Source: Cryptomeria japonica (Eukaryota > Streptophyta > Pinopsida > Cupressales > Cupressaceae). Taken from it: 64,000 bases of DNA. The stretch spans positions 720,830,367-720,894,366 of the forward strand of contig NC_081413.1 in the NCBI RefSeq assembly GCF_030272615.1, read 5' to 3'. Below, one piece after another: positions 33,824 to 45,986 of this stretch. Positions within the stretch are counted from its first letter, which is position 1; each line of letters opens with the position of its first letter. Position numbers and translations under genes: made by a program. The notes under the pieces are model-generated. The model saw only the letters and a program-made list of their open reading frames with translations, was not told the origin of the DNA and did not search any database.

Positions 33824-36374
33824 GTGCTAACTCGAACAAAGCTTAGAGAAAACTCATGTATGATCTCTGCCATTGAGCCTATAACTTCAAAAGAAGCCTT
33901 TGCAGATGAAGACTGGATCAAGGCAATGGAAGGAGAACTTGACCAGATAGAGAAGAATAATACTTGGTCATTGGTACCCAGACCAGAGAACAAGAATATA
34001 ATAGGTACAAAGTGGGCATTCAGAAACAAATTGAATGAATATGGAGTAGGGGTCAGGAATAAATCTAGACTGGTATGCAAATGATATGCACAAGAGGAGG
34101 GTGAAGACTATGGTGAGACATTTGCACCAATAGCAAGATTGGAAGGAGTAAGGACTTTACTTGCATTTGCAGCATACAGAGGATTTAAAGTATATCAGAT
34201 GGATGTAAGTCAACATTCTTAAATGGAATATTGGAAGAAGTCTACATAGAACAACCAGATGGTTATGGATTAATTAAAGAAAATGATATGGTGTGCAAGT
34301 TACATAAAGCACTTTATGGATTGAAACAAGCATCGAGAGCATGGTATGAAAGATTGTACTCTCACATAGTAGGGTAAAAGTACAAAGTTGTGTCACACTT
34401 TAATAAAGGAAATGGTCAATGCTGATTCAAATTTTTAAAGTAAATCAATAGAAATTCAAATATTTGTTTTGAATTTTGAAATGATGTAAACTAATAAAAT
34501 TTATATTCTTTTGTCTATTTTATGTTTGTAATTTTAACAAAATTTTAAAAAATTATTTGAATGTAGTTTTTTATAAAGTAAACACTATAATTTAGTTGCT
34601 GATTAAATGCTGAAATTGAAGTTACACAAGCCACCACACTATATTTAGTAAATTTTACTTTTTTTTTCATTAATTGTTTTTGTGTATATTGATAACTTGA
34701 AACTTTAGTGCATGGATATATTTTTTACTATTTTTTATAAATATATATTTTTCAATAAATTTGAAAATTTGTGTGTGCTGAAATATAACTCTTTCCAATT
34801 CCAACCAATTTTTTTATTTATCCAAATTAGAAAATAATTATATCACCTTGACATAGATTCCTTTCTCTACTACATCATTTTTTTTTTAATTTTTAACTAA
34901 ATTTTAGTATTTTTCCTTGACAAGATAATCAACCTTATATTTTAGTGCCGATGACCTACTTTCAATAAAAATAAAATATAAAATATAAAAAATAATTAAA
35001 ATATTAAAAGATATATATTTTAGAAAATTCACTTATAGATCTATAAAAGGGTATTTTTACATTTCAAAAAAAAAATTATTTATAAGAGTAGGAGTTGTTG
35101 AAACATCGAGTTTTTTTATTTTTTATTTTTTGGGGGTAATTAGACCCAAAGTGGTATAAAATATACATTTAGTAGACACTTCCAACTGGAAAAGTTGTGG
35201 TCCATATATAAATTAGCTATAATGAATCTATATAGACCATATGTTTGACTAAAATTAACTTTTAGTTAGAATTACTTAAATTCACTTGTGCTAATAAGTT
35301 AGCCTGAAACATGACACAATTTTGTGCTTTTACCCAGTAAAGATAGGTTTTCAAAGAACCAGTGAAGATAGTAATATATATCTCAAGACTGAAGGAGATA
35401 AAATACTGGTAAGTGAGGTATTTGTTGATGATATCATTTTTGGAGGAAATGATGATATGTGTCATGATTTTGCTAATGAAATGAAGAATGAGTTTTAGAT
35501 GTCATTGGTAGGTGAGATAAAAAAAATTCATAGCTCTGGAAATCCAACAGATGAAGGAAGGTATTTTTATCACACAATCCAAGTATGCGAAGGAAGTGTT
35601 AAGAACTTTTGGAATGGGAGACTATAAACCAGTTGGAACACCAATGGTTACAGGTTGTAAATTGTCGAAGGAGGATGATTCTAGACCAGTTGATGAAAAG
35701 GAATAAAGGTCCATGATAGGTAAGCTACATTATGTTGTCCACAACAAACCGAACATTGCTCATGCAGTAGGACTGGTTGCCATATTTCAGAAAAGCCCGA
35801 AGGAGTCATACATGGTTGCAACCAAAATAATTTTTAGATACCTGAAAGGAACTATAGATTATGGATTATGGTATCCATATGCAGAAAAATTTGACTTAAA
35901 TGTCTATACCGATGCAAATTGGGCAAACAATATTGATGACATGAAGAGTACAAGCAGAGGAACATTTTTTCTTGGAGGCAGATTAGTGTCTTGGAGCAGC
36001 AAGAAACAAAGTTGTATCTCTCAATCAACAACAAAAGCTGAGTATGTTGCAACTTACATGAATTATACCCAAGCAATATGGATGAAACACATATTGGAAG
36101 GTTTCAAGCTGAAGATATCAGAACCGGTAAGAATTTTTTGTGATAAGATAAGTGCTATAAATATTTTAAAAACCCGATGTTGCATGCTAGGACAAAGCAT
36201 CTAAAGCTGAAGTATCATTTCTTGAGAGAGAAAGTTCAAAGCAAGGATGTATCACTGGAGCATGTTTCCACTAAAGAACAACTGGCAGATATTTTTACTA
36301 AGCCTCTGCCTAAGGCTACATTTGATTACCTTAGAGGTAAGTTAGGGGTTGTACCCCTACATGAAGTCAATTGA
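33824..36374 (+). pseudogene. pol: Copia B reverse transcriptase and RNase H, split by a DNA transposon
   Basis: It reads [34 protein letters not shown] and LYGLKQASRAWYERLYSHIV, where the insertion at 34372-35335 interrupts. It resumes in phase after the 4-bp duplication ([20 protein letters not shown]). [12 protein letters not shown] is the catalytic motif. RNase H motifs VYTDANWANN, SISQ-type QSCISQSTTKAEYV and LKYHFLREKV follow, ending EVN and a stop at 36374. There are several internal stops and a deletion near 34205. Confidence 0.9.
34372..35335. mobile_element. 964-bp TIR DNA transposon (non-autonomous) in copia B
   Basis: The ends are inverted repeats of about 24 bases: GGGTAAAAGTACAAAGTTGT at the left and GGGTAAAAGCACAAAATTGT read inward from the right, with few mismatches. 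The target duplication is AGTA (34368-34371 and 35336-35339). The body is AT rich with no coding frame. Removing the element and one AGTA restores the copia reverse transcriptase frame exactly. The superfamily is uncertain: the 4-bp duplication does not fit the common 2-, 3-, 8- or 9-bp groups. Confidence 0.9.
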
Positions 36375-36719
36375 GAAGATAGGGAAGCCATCAATCTCGA
36401 AGCCTATTGAAAATCTTGAAGAAGGATTGGTGAAGAATGGAGCTACTTCATAGGGAGAGCAACTAATTGCAGATCGGTGAAGCATGAATGAGAATCAAAA
36501 TGGTTTACCTTCACTTTGGAATTGTTGTCAAAGGGGGAGAGGAACTATATATGATTGATATCCAGTTACCAGCTAAAGATATGAAAATATAGTTGAAGGA
36601 CAAAATATGATTAGAAAATGTAAACTAGGATTCCTATACCTGTGTATGTGATTTACTCTCAATCATTACAATAAATTGGTATTGCTATTTGTATTGCCAT
36701 CAATGGCAAAGGGGGAAAA
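36375..36719 (+). other. Copia B 3' spacer with polypurine tract
   Basis: A noncoding spacer between the pol stop and the 3' LTR. It contains two TCAAAGGGGGAGA-type segments (near 36528 and 36706); the second adjoins the LTR and is the functional tract. Confidence 0.75.
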
Positions 36720-38122
36720 TGTTGACATTGCATGAAGATTGCATCAGAGAAGTATAGTGTTGTCATTGATGTCAATAGCAACTAGTAATGAAGCAAGTAT
36801 TGCTATCAGTAATGATACAGTAAAGCAGCTAGTGTTGATGCAGTGAAGATCAACCAGTAACCCACAACTGGTAACTCTAACCAGTTGAGATGCAGAACCC
36901 TAACCGATGAAGTTTGGAGATCGGTTGTGATGATCTATGAACGAATGATGATTGGTGATGAAGATGCCACGTAAGCATGTTGCATGTGATGCATTTTGAA
37001 ATGGATTTGGTGCGTAAGAGATAACCGTTTATCTTGGGAATGATCAAATGCATATTATGAAGTGAAAAATGTGTGATGAGTTATAGGATTCAAAGTGCGG
37101 TGATCCAGGAATGGTTGAAGATGCCTAGAAGAATGTAATGTTGATTGCATGTAATCTAACGGTCAAGATTGAATTAATATGTTTGTAATCTCTATGAGAT
37201 TTGTAGGGTTTGTGTTGTGGTACCGACCTAATGTATTTTCTTATAAGGTTGATGATTTGTTTCAGTGAAGTGTTGGCAATTTGGTTAAGTGTGAGAGTGA
37301 TTGTTGCCAAACCAGGAGGTGTGTCTGCAAAATTTTGTGAAGGCAGATGGGAGCGTTAAAGTATTTGATTTAGTAAGGAAGTGTTATTTCCAGATTAGTC
37401 AAGAACCTATTGTTCTCTAACAATTACAACTGTTAAATCCCTTAATCGAGTGAGCTTTAATAGGATTGTTGTTGAAATCCTCTAACTAGGTGATCCATTA
37501 GCTTGGATTTGAAATCCTCCACAGAGGTTACCTTTAACAGGGTATTTCCTTAAATAGGGTATTGTCTTTAATATGTTATTTATAGTCAATCCCTTAACCG
37601 AGTGGTCCTTAACTAGATCTGTTCCTAACAGGACATTATTGTATAATCTTTTAGCAAGGCTTGACTCCTAATAGGGCGAACTTCAAAAGAGTTCAAAATA
37701 CTTGTGGGTATTCATCCCCATTGTGGTTTTTCCCATTTGGGTTTCCACATGAAAAATCATTGTGTCAAGTGGTGAATGATTTTGTGGATTGGTTTTTGAT
37801 ATGAATGACTCGTAAATCTGCATAGATATATATGAATGACCGAAAATGATCTAAAACATGTTTTTACTGGTATTAGTAAAGTGTTTTAAGATTTTTTCAA
37901 ATGGTATTTAAGTTTCAAGATCTGTTGCATTGTGTCACTAAGTATTAGGACAACCGGTAAAGTTTAAAAATGGAGTTGTAGATTTGTCTAATTGTCTAAA
38001 CCAGTATACTTTATGAGTTGATTCAGAGTTGAAAGTTTTTTTGGTGAAAGTTTAGTTTATTTTCTATCTACTAATTCATCCCCCCCCTCTCAGTATTTGA
38101 CCAGATCTTTATAGTTTCATCA
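36720..38122 (+). repeat. 3' LTR of copia B
   Basis: It starts TGTTGACATTGCATG and ends ATAGTTTCATCA. It has the same layout as the A-family LTR (CCTTTAACAGGGT-type array at 37436-37690, GTGG...CCAC hairpin near 37720, a C-rich run before the end) but a different sequence elsewhere. The first five bases of the 3' flank are TATTA. The 5' partner is missing, so the duplication cannot be tested. Confidence 0.88.
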
Positions 38123-39272
38123 TATTATTAGACTAGAAGTAGGTATTAATGCTTCATCCCTAAAGGTAAAGTTATTGAAAGAGGGCATAGTGTTAGTAGG
38201 AAAGAACATATCATCCTCTATCACCAAAGGATTTATATGGGAGAGGGAATCTCTAGGAGAAGGATCAATATTACTCTTCAAAGTTTCATCCTTGAGAGGA
38301 AGATCCTTGAAAGAGATATTAACAATCTCTTCTTGAAATAGGGTATCCTTATGAGAAGGACCAAGTTTGGGAAAGGGGAGAGAATTATGTATTAATGCAC
38401 CACCCTTGAAAGGAATTTTATTGAAATGAATAGAAGGTGAAGAGTTGTTAAGGGATTTTCCAACCATATCATTTTCCAAAGGTTTACCCCAAAGAGGGAG
38501 ATCATTGAGAGAGGTGTTAAAAATATCTTTTTGCACTATGATGTCTCCATTGTTAGGTCCAATTTTGGGAGAGGGGATAACACAATTTATTAATTCTTCA
38601 TCATTAAAAGGGAGAGCATGAATACATGTGTTGTTGAAATCATCATCTTGCTCAAATTTTCTTTAATAGGATCTTTAGGGGAGAGAGAATTAAGGAAATT
38701 GCTTATGATTTCATCATCTTCTTCCAATGTATCTTTATGGTAGAGACAAGCTTTAGGAAAAGGAAAAGCATTACTCATTGATGTGTCATCTCTAGTGGGA
38801 ATTATATTGAAGTCAAAAGAGGGTATGATATCACTAGGAAAGGTAGGGATAATACCATCTTCTTGCACCAAATGTTCCTCATGGGGAAAGTGCTTCTTAG
38901 GAGATCTTCAAAAGAAGTGTTCATAGACTCTTGTTGCACTAATGTGCCCCCATTGGAGAAGATAAGTAAATGTCCATCAATACTTTTTTCTCCAAGAGAA
39001 GCATCATGTAAGGAAGGTAAGGTGACATTAAGAAAGGTATTTATGATATCATCCTCTTCCTCTAGGATAGCCTCATGGTAGAGGCACATTTTAGGAGAAT
39101 TATCAACATCAGTCTTCAAATATTCATCTTCACAACATAGGAGAGTTTTGAAGGAATTGGTATCAACTCTTTTTTGCACTAAAATGTCCTTTTGGATAGG
39201 AGGATCTTTAAGAGAGGGGTAAATTGAAACAAGGGAGGATAACCTATTATCACACCTATGAAATGAATGCAT
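38123..39272 (-). pseudogene. Repetitive ORF of element K
   Basis: The minus-strand frame starts at 39272 (MHSFHRCDNRLSSLVSIYPS), about 330 bases after the primer site, and continues through frame changes to the copia B edge. It is built of degenerate modules: a Q.E..NTSF.DLPL-like piece (VQQESMNTSFEDLL, FQEEIVNISFKDLPL, MQKDIFNTSLNDLPL) alternates with an LYHKDTLEEDD-like piece (CLYHEAILEEEDDIINTFL, CLYHKDTLEEDDEIISNFL). No enzyme domain is visible. It may be a gag-like or element-specific protein; function unknown. Confidence 0.65.
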
Positions 39273-39623
39273 TATGACAATAATTTTCCTTTTTCAAATG
39301 TTAACACATGCAAAATAGAAAGCAATATCCAATTTTTATGATGTTTAAACTAATGCAAGCACTCCAAATTTTGATTTATAAAATGAGATCTATAAGTGAA
39401 AAGTGTTCCCAAATCAAATCTAAAATTATTGATCCAAATTAAGCAATCCACAAGTCCAATTTTGAATCTAAAAATTAGGTTTTAATGAAATTAACCTATA
39501 ATTTTTAAAAAATTTGCAAGGAAATCAAACTTGTAAATGAAAATTTGATTTTGAAATAGAATAAACACTCAAATATGAGAACATAAATCAGAATCAAAGG
39601 TATTCACGTCGGGTTCAACAAAA
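39273..39623 (-). other. Leader of element K with primer-binding site
   Basis: Noncoding, A/T rich. The minus strand reads TTTTGTTGAACCCGACGTGA next to the LTR edge at 39624. This matches the element G primer site TTTTGGTGAACCCAACATGA apart from a few bases. Confidence 0.7.
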
Positions 39624-41253
39624 TGTGAAGCATGCAAATGTAATCGGGTGACTAAGACCTAATCCCACTCTCATGTACACACAGTGGAATACATAAGAGC
39701 CTAGGGAGATAGTTCACTTTGACTACTTCTTGTGATGAAGAGACAGTCAAGGAATATCTCTTAGGGTTTCTATTCCTTTGTTGTAAATGAGGGGTAGATG
39801 TGTAAAATGCAACACAATAATCAATTGAACTAGGAGATGAGAAACAAAACACACTAAACTAAAAATACATATTTGACACAAACGGAAACTGAGAGATAGA
39901 AAGTAGGGATGGAAAGCAAGTTCAGAGGTGCATCTACTACTAAAACTGATGCATAATTGTCAGATCCTAGGGTGTTGGGTGCCCTTGTCCTTTTGCTCAC
40001 AGAAAGATGATCTTTTGGATATGGGGTCCTAAGGGTCTGGTGTGCAGATTTGTCACCTGAAGTTGAAAAACCCTAGGGACCAAGGTATATCCTAGGGTGC
40101 CACACCCTTGTCTTTGAGACCTGAGATCAGATTTAGGTGCTGAGATTGTCTTTGTGTCTTCCGTCAGTCTCAAAATTCATGCATCCGCCAGATTCTTGTA
40201 CCTGCACCTGCAACTTGAAAAAGGGTTTCTAGGTGGCTATATAGGGTTTTACCTGACCTTGTTTTGGTGATTTCCATCTCCAAAAATAGATGAAATGTAT
40301 TGAAAATGTGTGTGCAAGAATCTTGTGTGTGTGCAAGATCCTAAATGAACAAGAAAGTAGATCCAGAGTTCTATCCTATGCTTTGGAGAGAAAACCCTAA
40401 ATGAGTGGAAATGTAAATGTAAATTCTTTAAATCACAAATGAACTAGAGATCTAAAGCATAAATGTAAATTTGAAAATGAAGCTCATGCAAAGACATGAA
40501 AATAACATGAAACCTTACCAAACCCTAAGGGAGAGGTACAAGCCAATCATCAATTGATGATCTCCTATTATTCTTCAATGTCTTCAAAGCTCCTAAGGGA
40601 TGTTGAAAATTCTTGATGAAGGCTTGATAAATGCTTGATGAATTCTTGATTTGTTGTTGTAGACTTCACATATAATCTGCACTTTCACTTCACAAGAGAC
40701 TTCTTCAATCGCTAGATCTTAGATCCTTTAAATGAGGAAAGGGAGGCTTTATGTAGGAGACCCTAACTTTGTTTTGAGTCATAGGTCGACATAGAAATAA
40801 TAATTTTTGCCAATATCTTTGATTTTAATATTAAAATACCACCAAAAAATGCTCCCAAAATTAAGGGAGAAAAAGTTATGACCATGGTGGTATCGACATG
40901 GTCCGAGCACACGGTCCAACCAACTTTTCATCAAATTTTTGGGGAAGAAATATATTATGATTTTAAAGAAAATTCTAGGAGTTTGTGGAAATTTGCGACA
41001 TTTAGATATACAAAAGTGGCCCTTGAAGGTCAAAATAAGACATAATTAGGGTATTTGATGAAATGATTAATTGGAAGAATAAAATAAAAAGGGTCACACT
41101 TAAGTAAAAGGGCCCAATTTTATGATGTGTAGAGGGATGAAATAAGACTTTAGATTTAATTTAATTAATTAATTAAATGCTTAAAGGGAATTTTAAATGC
41201 AAGATATGAACACACTAAATTGGGTGCTAACCTAAGCGTGGAATTGTATTACA
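39624..41253 (-). repeat. Right (5') LTR of element K
   Basis: On the plus strand it starts TGTGAAGCATGCAAATG and ends GGAATTGTATTACA, so on the minus strand it begins TGTAATACAATTCC, like other gypsy LTRs here. An AT-rich block (41155-41185) lies near its minus-strand start. The stem GGGTG-CCA-CACCC is at 40095-40107. The open frame at 40779-41033 has no recognised product. Confidence 0.75.
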
Positions 41254-42780
41254 CAATTAAGGGTGTACAATTTACGGCACTACAAATTATACTACGAACT
41301 ATATTGTCTATGCTTTGGTGGGTGAAGGATGTTGTTATATGTGGGTATGAGGAGGGTTACTGTTGTTTGGCTCCCCAAATATTTTTTTTTCTGGTTACCC
41401 ATGTGCTTTCAAAGGCAATGGTTACCAATGTTGGGGGTAACCCTTTGGAGGCTATGTTTTCTTTTTGGGGGTTTACCTATGCTGACCTATGTGTTAAGTC
41501 TTGTTTGAAAGGTTGTTATAATACAACACATATAGAGGTGGTGTGTGTGTTATCCTTTGCCCCTATTCCTCCTATGGGGATGTGAGTTGTTGGGTCTCTC
41601 TTTCATTGTAGATTTCCCTATTTTTAGTAGTGCATGAAGGTAGTGATGTGGTGGAAGCATGACTATGTGGTGTTTTTCCCTCCTTTGGTGCTGAGGGATT
41701 TGGTCTATTTTTGGGTTTAAGATTATTTGGTTGGTATATTATCTATTGTCAGTGGCCTTCTAGGTAGAGACTCCTTTGGAGGTGGAGTATGTCGGTGCAA
41801 GGGTTTTTTGAGGACTATGGAATGGTGGTGCTTATTGTTTCTAACTTAATGAACTTGTGTGTTCCTTTGGTTTTGGTTTTTCTCTTTGTCACTAAATGTT
41901 CTATGGAGGTGAACCTTGTTGCAGAGTGTGTTGTGTTCTTTGCTACTAATTATCTAGTATAGGTGGTCCTTGCTATAGAAATGATGGGTGAGACCTTTTC
42001 CTTCAACCCAATCTTGGTGAGAGGTCTGAGCTTGTATGTTCTCTTCACCCTGGATGGTTTGGTGATAGAGGTGTGCTACTTGGTGGCCATTGGATCTATT
42101 GAAGTGGTTCGGGTGCTTGTTTTGGTTGGACTTGCAGAGATCAAGGACCTTACGATTGGTAAACCTATAGAGGTGGTTCCCTTTCTGGCAGGTCCCTTTG
42201 TTGTCTTAAGTTATAGGGTTCTTTGTATAAACCCTTTGATTCTTTCAGTGCCATCAACTCTGGTCCAACAGTTTTCTTTAAGGTTGTGATTGGGGTTGGT
42301 GGGTTATTATCACAATTTATGGGAGCTTGATAAAACCTTTTGTGTTGATCTCTTTGGAGGTCTTTTGTTTAACATCCATCTTAGGCCTATTGGCTGTCCT
42401 ATTAGCTTCTTGTTGGTTGTTGCTTGTTGTTGTTTTTTTACAAGGGTTAGGGACCTTTCAATCCCTTCTTTTCTAATAAGAAACAAATATAATATTGTGT
42501 TTTTATTTGTAGCTTATTTGTGTGTTTTTGTTATTGGGATAATCTATGCAAGAAGTATCATATCATCTAGTATTAGATATCCTTTCAGGGTTGATTTCTG
42601 CTACAACAACTTTTCCTTTCAAAGTATTAAATTATCCATCATATGCACTCACCTTGCGCTTTCAAGATATTGATGAGAAAAAGGTGGTTATAATAGGAAT
42701 GAGAGAGATTCTTTATGACATCTCTTTCTTTTGTAGTAGTTTTATATTCATTTTTAGGGTAGAAATCATATACTGAGATT
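41254..42780 (+). other. T/G-rich tract, right part
   Basis: Strand-asymmetric T/G-rich sequence with overlapping hydrophobic open frames (41220-41585, 41963-42289, 42290-42673), none with a recognised domain. Hydrophobicity here follows from the base composition. It is probably continuous with 28818-29592 before the insertion of K. Confidence 0.4.
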
Positions 42781-44887
42781 TTTTTAAAAGTACATAAGAA
42801 CTATTTTGTTCAAAGCTACAATTCCCATATAGGTTCTAATTGAGGTTAAATGAGTTTCCCTCCCAATAAATGCCATCAAATAAACTTTATATAAATTCTT
42901 TTTCTCCTACATAGGTGAGGCATAGTAGAAGACCCCTTAGGATTTTTTGAAACCTAGCCCTAAGAAGCCATCAATCATCTATCACGTATGATGCACCAAT
43001 AAGTGACTAGCTCTATGAAGTTACTCATGCCTTGTTAGATCTACTAGGATATCCATATTAATAGGCTTATAGACCATATACACCTTGGAGCAACCTTCCT
43101 TTCTCACTCTTGAAATTTTTCCATCTTGGCCTTTTTAGAAGCAAGAAAATGCTAACATATTGGCTTTCTTTTCTAAAACAATAAATTTGAGGGCACACCA
43201 ATACATATAAAGGATTTTGAATAGTCACACCAACAAATATTTTTATCAAAACCAATAATTTAGAGGGCTAATAGTGTATGTAGAAGTGTTTGCATAGTAA
43301 AACCAAAATTGGGTTGACATTTTTTTTTATCTAAGAACCATATGTAAAAATAGTCTAATGTTTTACCCCAAAATAATCTAGAATTGAAAAAACATACAAA
43401 AAAATTACATTCCATTTCCTATAGATTGTCTCATTGCAACCATCCCATTTCATAGAGAATTTTGAGAGAACTTATTATAAACCTATTTTCAGAATCATGT
43501 CATGGTTGTGTCCACTTGCTACAACATCCATGAAATAGACCATAAATTTATAGAATTGGAGACTCAAATTTTACGATTGACAAAAATGATCCATGAACTT
43601 AATGTCTAAATGTTATCTCTCAATTGCGAAATCAATTATGAGTAACCATTTCAGAGCATAAATTCATTTGGATATGTGCCTCATGGCCCAATATTAGACT
43701 TCCCTAGATTTGATGAAACTAATCCTACTAGTTGGCTTTATTAAGCTATTATTACATCAATCTCCATTATACTTATCAAATGAACCACCTCCTTATTACA
43801 TTGTTCCACTTAGAGAAAGAAGTTTCCCATGGTATCAATAGTATCTCAAGTCTAATAATCAATGTCATAACCCTCTCCCTTGGAACATTTAGAAAAACTC
43901 TTCTAATAAAATTTGACAGAAATTTGAAACAATTATTTATTAAAAATGATTCCTAGGGAGAAATAAATTTTAAAAAAAACTAAATTAAATCAATTAATTA
44001 AATAAGTGGTCTAAACTATTAGAACAAATTCCATTATCTTTTTTTTAATTGGTAATGTATGATTTTATTAATAATAGATAAAAGTTTTACAAGTTGTATA
44101 TGTATGTACCTTCTACAAGCCTTGAACCACCATTTTTACACCAAAAAACTATTCTATTAAAACCGTGACCACCTAACATAGCCACCACCATAATGCACAT
44201 TACTATCAATTTACAAAAAGATATGCCTATTGCCATTCACCACTTATGGCATTATCAAAAGACCCATGACATAGGATGGTCTTCATCAATGAAGGATTTA
44301 TGTACTTTCAGACCTCCCCCCAAACCTTCCTAACTATTGCTTTACTAATATTAATGAAACCCTACAATCTTTACAAAATTAGAGACCATTAAATAGAAAA
44401 CAAACTAGAAAAAAACTGGCAAGCAACCCATTTTGACATTGATTATTGAGCACCCTACTTTTTTGGCTTACCCAAGAAATTATCCCATAAGTCTTCTGGG
44501 TTGAATCTCATTCTTTGATGACCCTTCTTCTTTCTTTCTTAACGATCTATCCATCACTCCATCTCCTTCTATTTAATGAACTCTTTTAGTCCCTCCCAAC
44601 CTATTAGGGAATCCTGCCATTGTTCTTCCTTGTCCTATCCGTCCCTCCAAAAAATAAAGGATTTGAATTTTGCACTCTCTTCTCCCATGCAAATTCCTTC
44701 ACAAACATTCTTGTGCAAGCCTTTCCCTAAAACTTCTCCCACCAATAACAACTTTAAACTGAAGAAGTATGCCTCTAGAATGCAGGAATGAAGCACCCAT
44801 TCCACTCCATCCTTTGTCCCCAACTCCAAACCCTAATAAGCCACCATCGATATTATGCTCACATCGGTACACAAAGGCACCTAAAAG
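42781..44887. other. Region without recognised genes
   Basis: AT-rich, with short frames only (43067-43255 on minus, 43732-43956 and 44576-44791 on plus). I see no family motifs, RNA gene or repeat pair. It is the left flank of element G. Confidence 0.55.
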
Positions 44888-45986
44888 TGTCACACACTTG
44901 CAAACACCAATTTCACTAATTGTTCCTCTATATTAATTAAATAATTTTAATTATTTAATTAATTTTATTTTATTCTTCTAATTTTGTAATCTTATTTTTC
45001 ATCACAAACTAATTATACAATTTCTTTTTAATCATACAATCAGTTAACCATTTCTCTTTTAAAATTAATTAAATAATTTTTTATTATTTATTTACTTATG
45101 ATTTAATTACTTTAATTAAATGGTCTTTGTCATTTAATTAAATTCAATTTCTATTTTCCCCTAATTAAATAGTTTCAAGTTAAATTTAATTATCTAACTA
45201 TGTCTTCCCAAATTAAATAAATTTGTAAAATTTAGTTTCCTCTCATTCAAAGAATTAAAAATTCTCAAATTCTAATTCTGAACTAATTAATTTCATGTGC
45301 ATGTCATGTGGCTTTTTTGAAAATCAAATGCAATTTCATACCAAATTCCTACAACACCTGCTAAATTCCTAATTGTCAATGACTCTGAGTTCAACTCCCA
45401 ATCAACCTTTCTGACTATTTAATCAATTTAGTTAACTAATCAGTTAAATCGGTTAACTCTTTAATCACCTTTTCTAACTCCTAATCATCTTTTTCGAACA
45501 AATCCATCCAATCAATTATCTCATCAATCAACCCTATTCAACTGACCAATCAAGTCAATCATCTCTCAATCAGTTATGTCATGCTGTCAATTCTCATTGA
45601 AATCTCCTCCAACCAATTCTATCTCAATCAATCTCAATCTTTGATCCAATTAGTTTGCATATCAGTCTCAACCATTCACATTCCCTTCCAAATTCTATAA
45701 ATCCAACATCAATCTCCCATTTTCAACAACCACCATCTTCGAATTCTTGTGCTAACATTCTGTAGGTTCTCAATAATGACTTTGAGACCCAACATTCCAC
45801 AAGGAGGAGAAGAGCAATACGAGACTCAATGCTCATGATCAACAATGGATTGTGTTTAATTTGATTAATCTTTTATTATTGATTTCAACATTTCTTTTAT
45901 TGTTTGTATTTCGAAGTCTGTTAAATAGATAGGTTTGGTGGATACCTATTGAATTTCTAATTAACGATGATGATTTCAAGTGTACA
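44888..45986 (+). repeat. 5' LTR of element G
   Basis: It starts TGTCACACACTTGCAAACACC-like sequence (first bases TGTCACACACTTGC) and ends CAAGTGTACA. An ATTTAATTAA-rich block (44930-45200) occupies the same place as in D and K LTRs. The end is fixed by the adjacent primer site. No second copy is in the window, so the start is inferred. Confidence 0.6.

Larger units (their letters stand above)
32300..38122 (+). mobile_element. Ty1/copia retrotransposon B, 5'-truncated
   Basis: The element starts abruptly in the gag tail and has no 5' LTR. Protease, integrase, reverse transcriptase and RNase H follow in copia order, then the polypurine tract AAAGGGGGAAAA (36708-36719) and a 3' LTR (36720-38122). 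It is related to but distinct from family A/E. The reverse transcriptase is split by a TIR transposon. It lies in the internal region of K. Confidence 0.9.
29593..41253 (-). mobile_element. Non-autonomous gypsy-type LTR element K (hosts copia B)
   Basis: The direct repeats 29593-32290 (split by a 1.8-kb insertion) and 39624-41253 share TAATCCCACTCTCATGTACA, GAGATGAGAAACAAA and many other blocks. Next to the right copy the minus strand reads TTTTGTTGAACCCGACGTGA, a primer site like that of element G, which shows that K is on the minus strand with its 5' LTR at the right. The internal region encodes only a repetitive ORF (38123-39272), with no pol visible. The left LTR is cut at about 32290, where it joins copia B. 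Confidence 0.8.

Noticed and set aside
41963-42289. 108-residue hydrophobic open frame
   Set aside because: Same compositional effect; no start context or recognisable domain.
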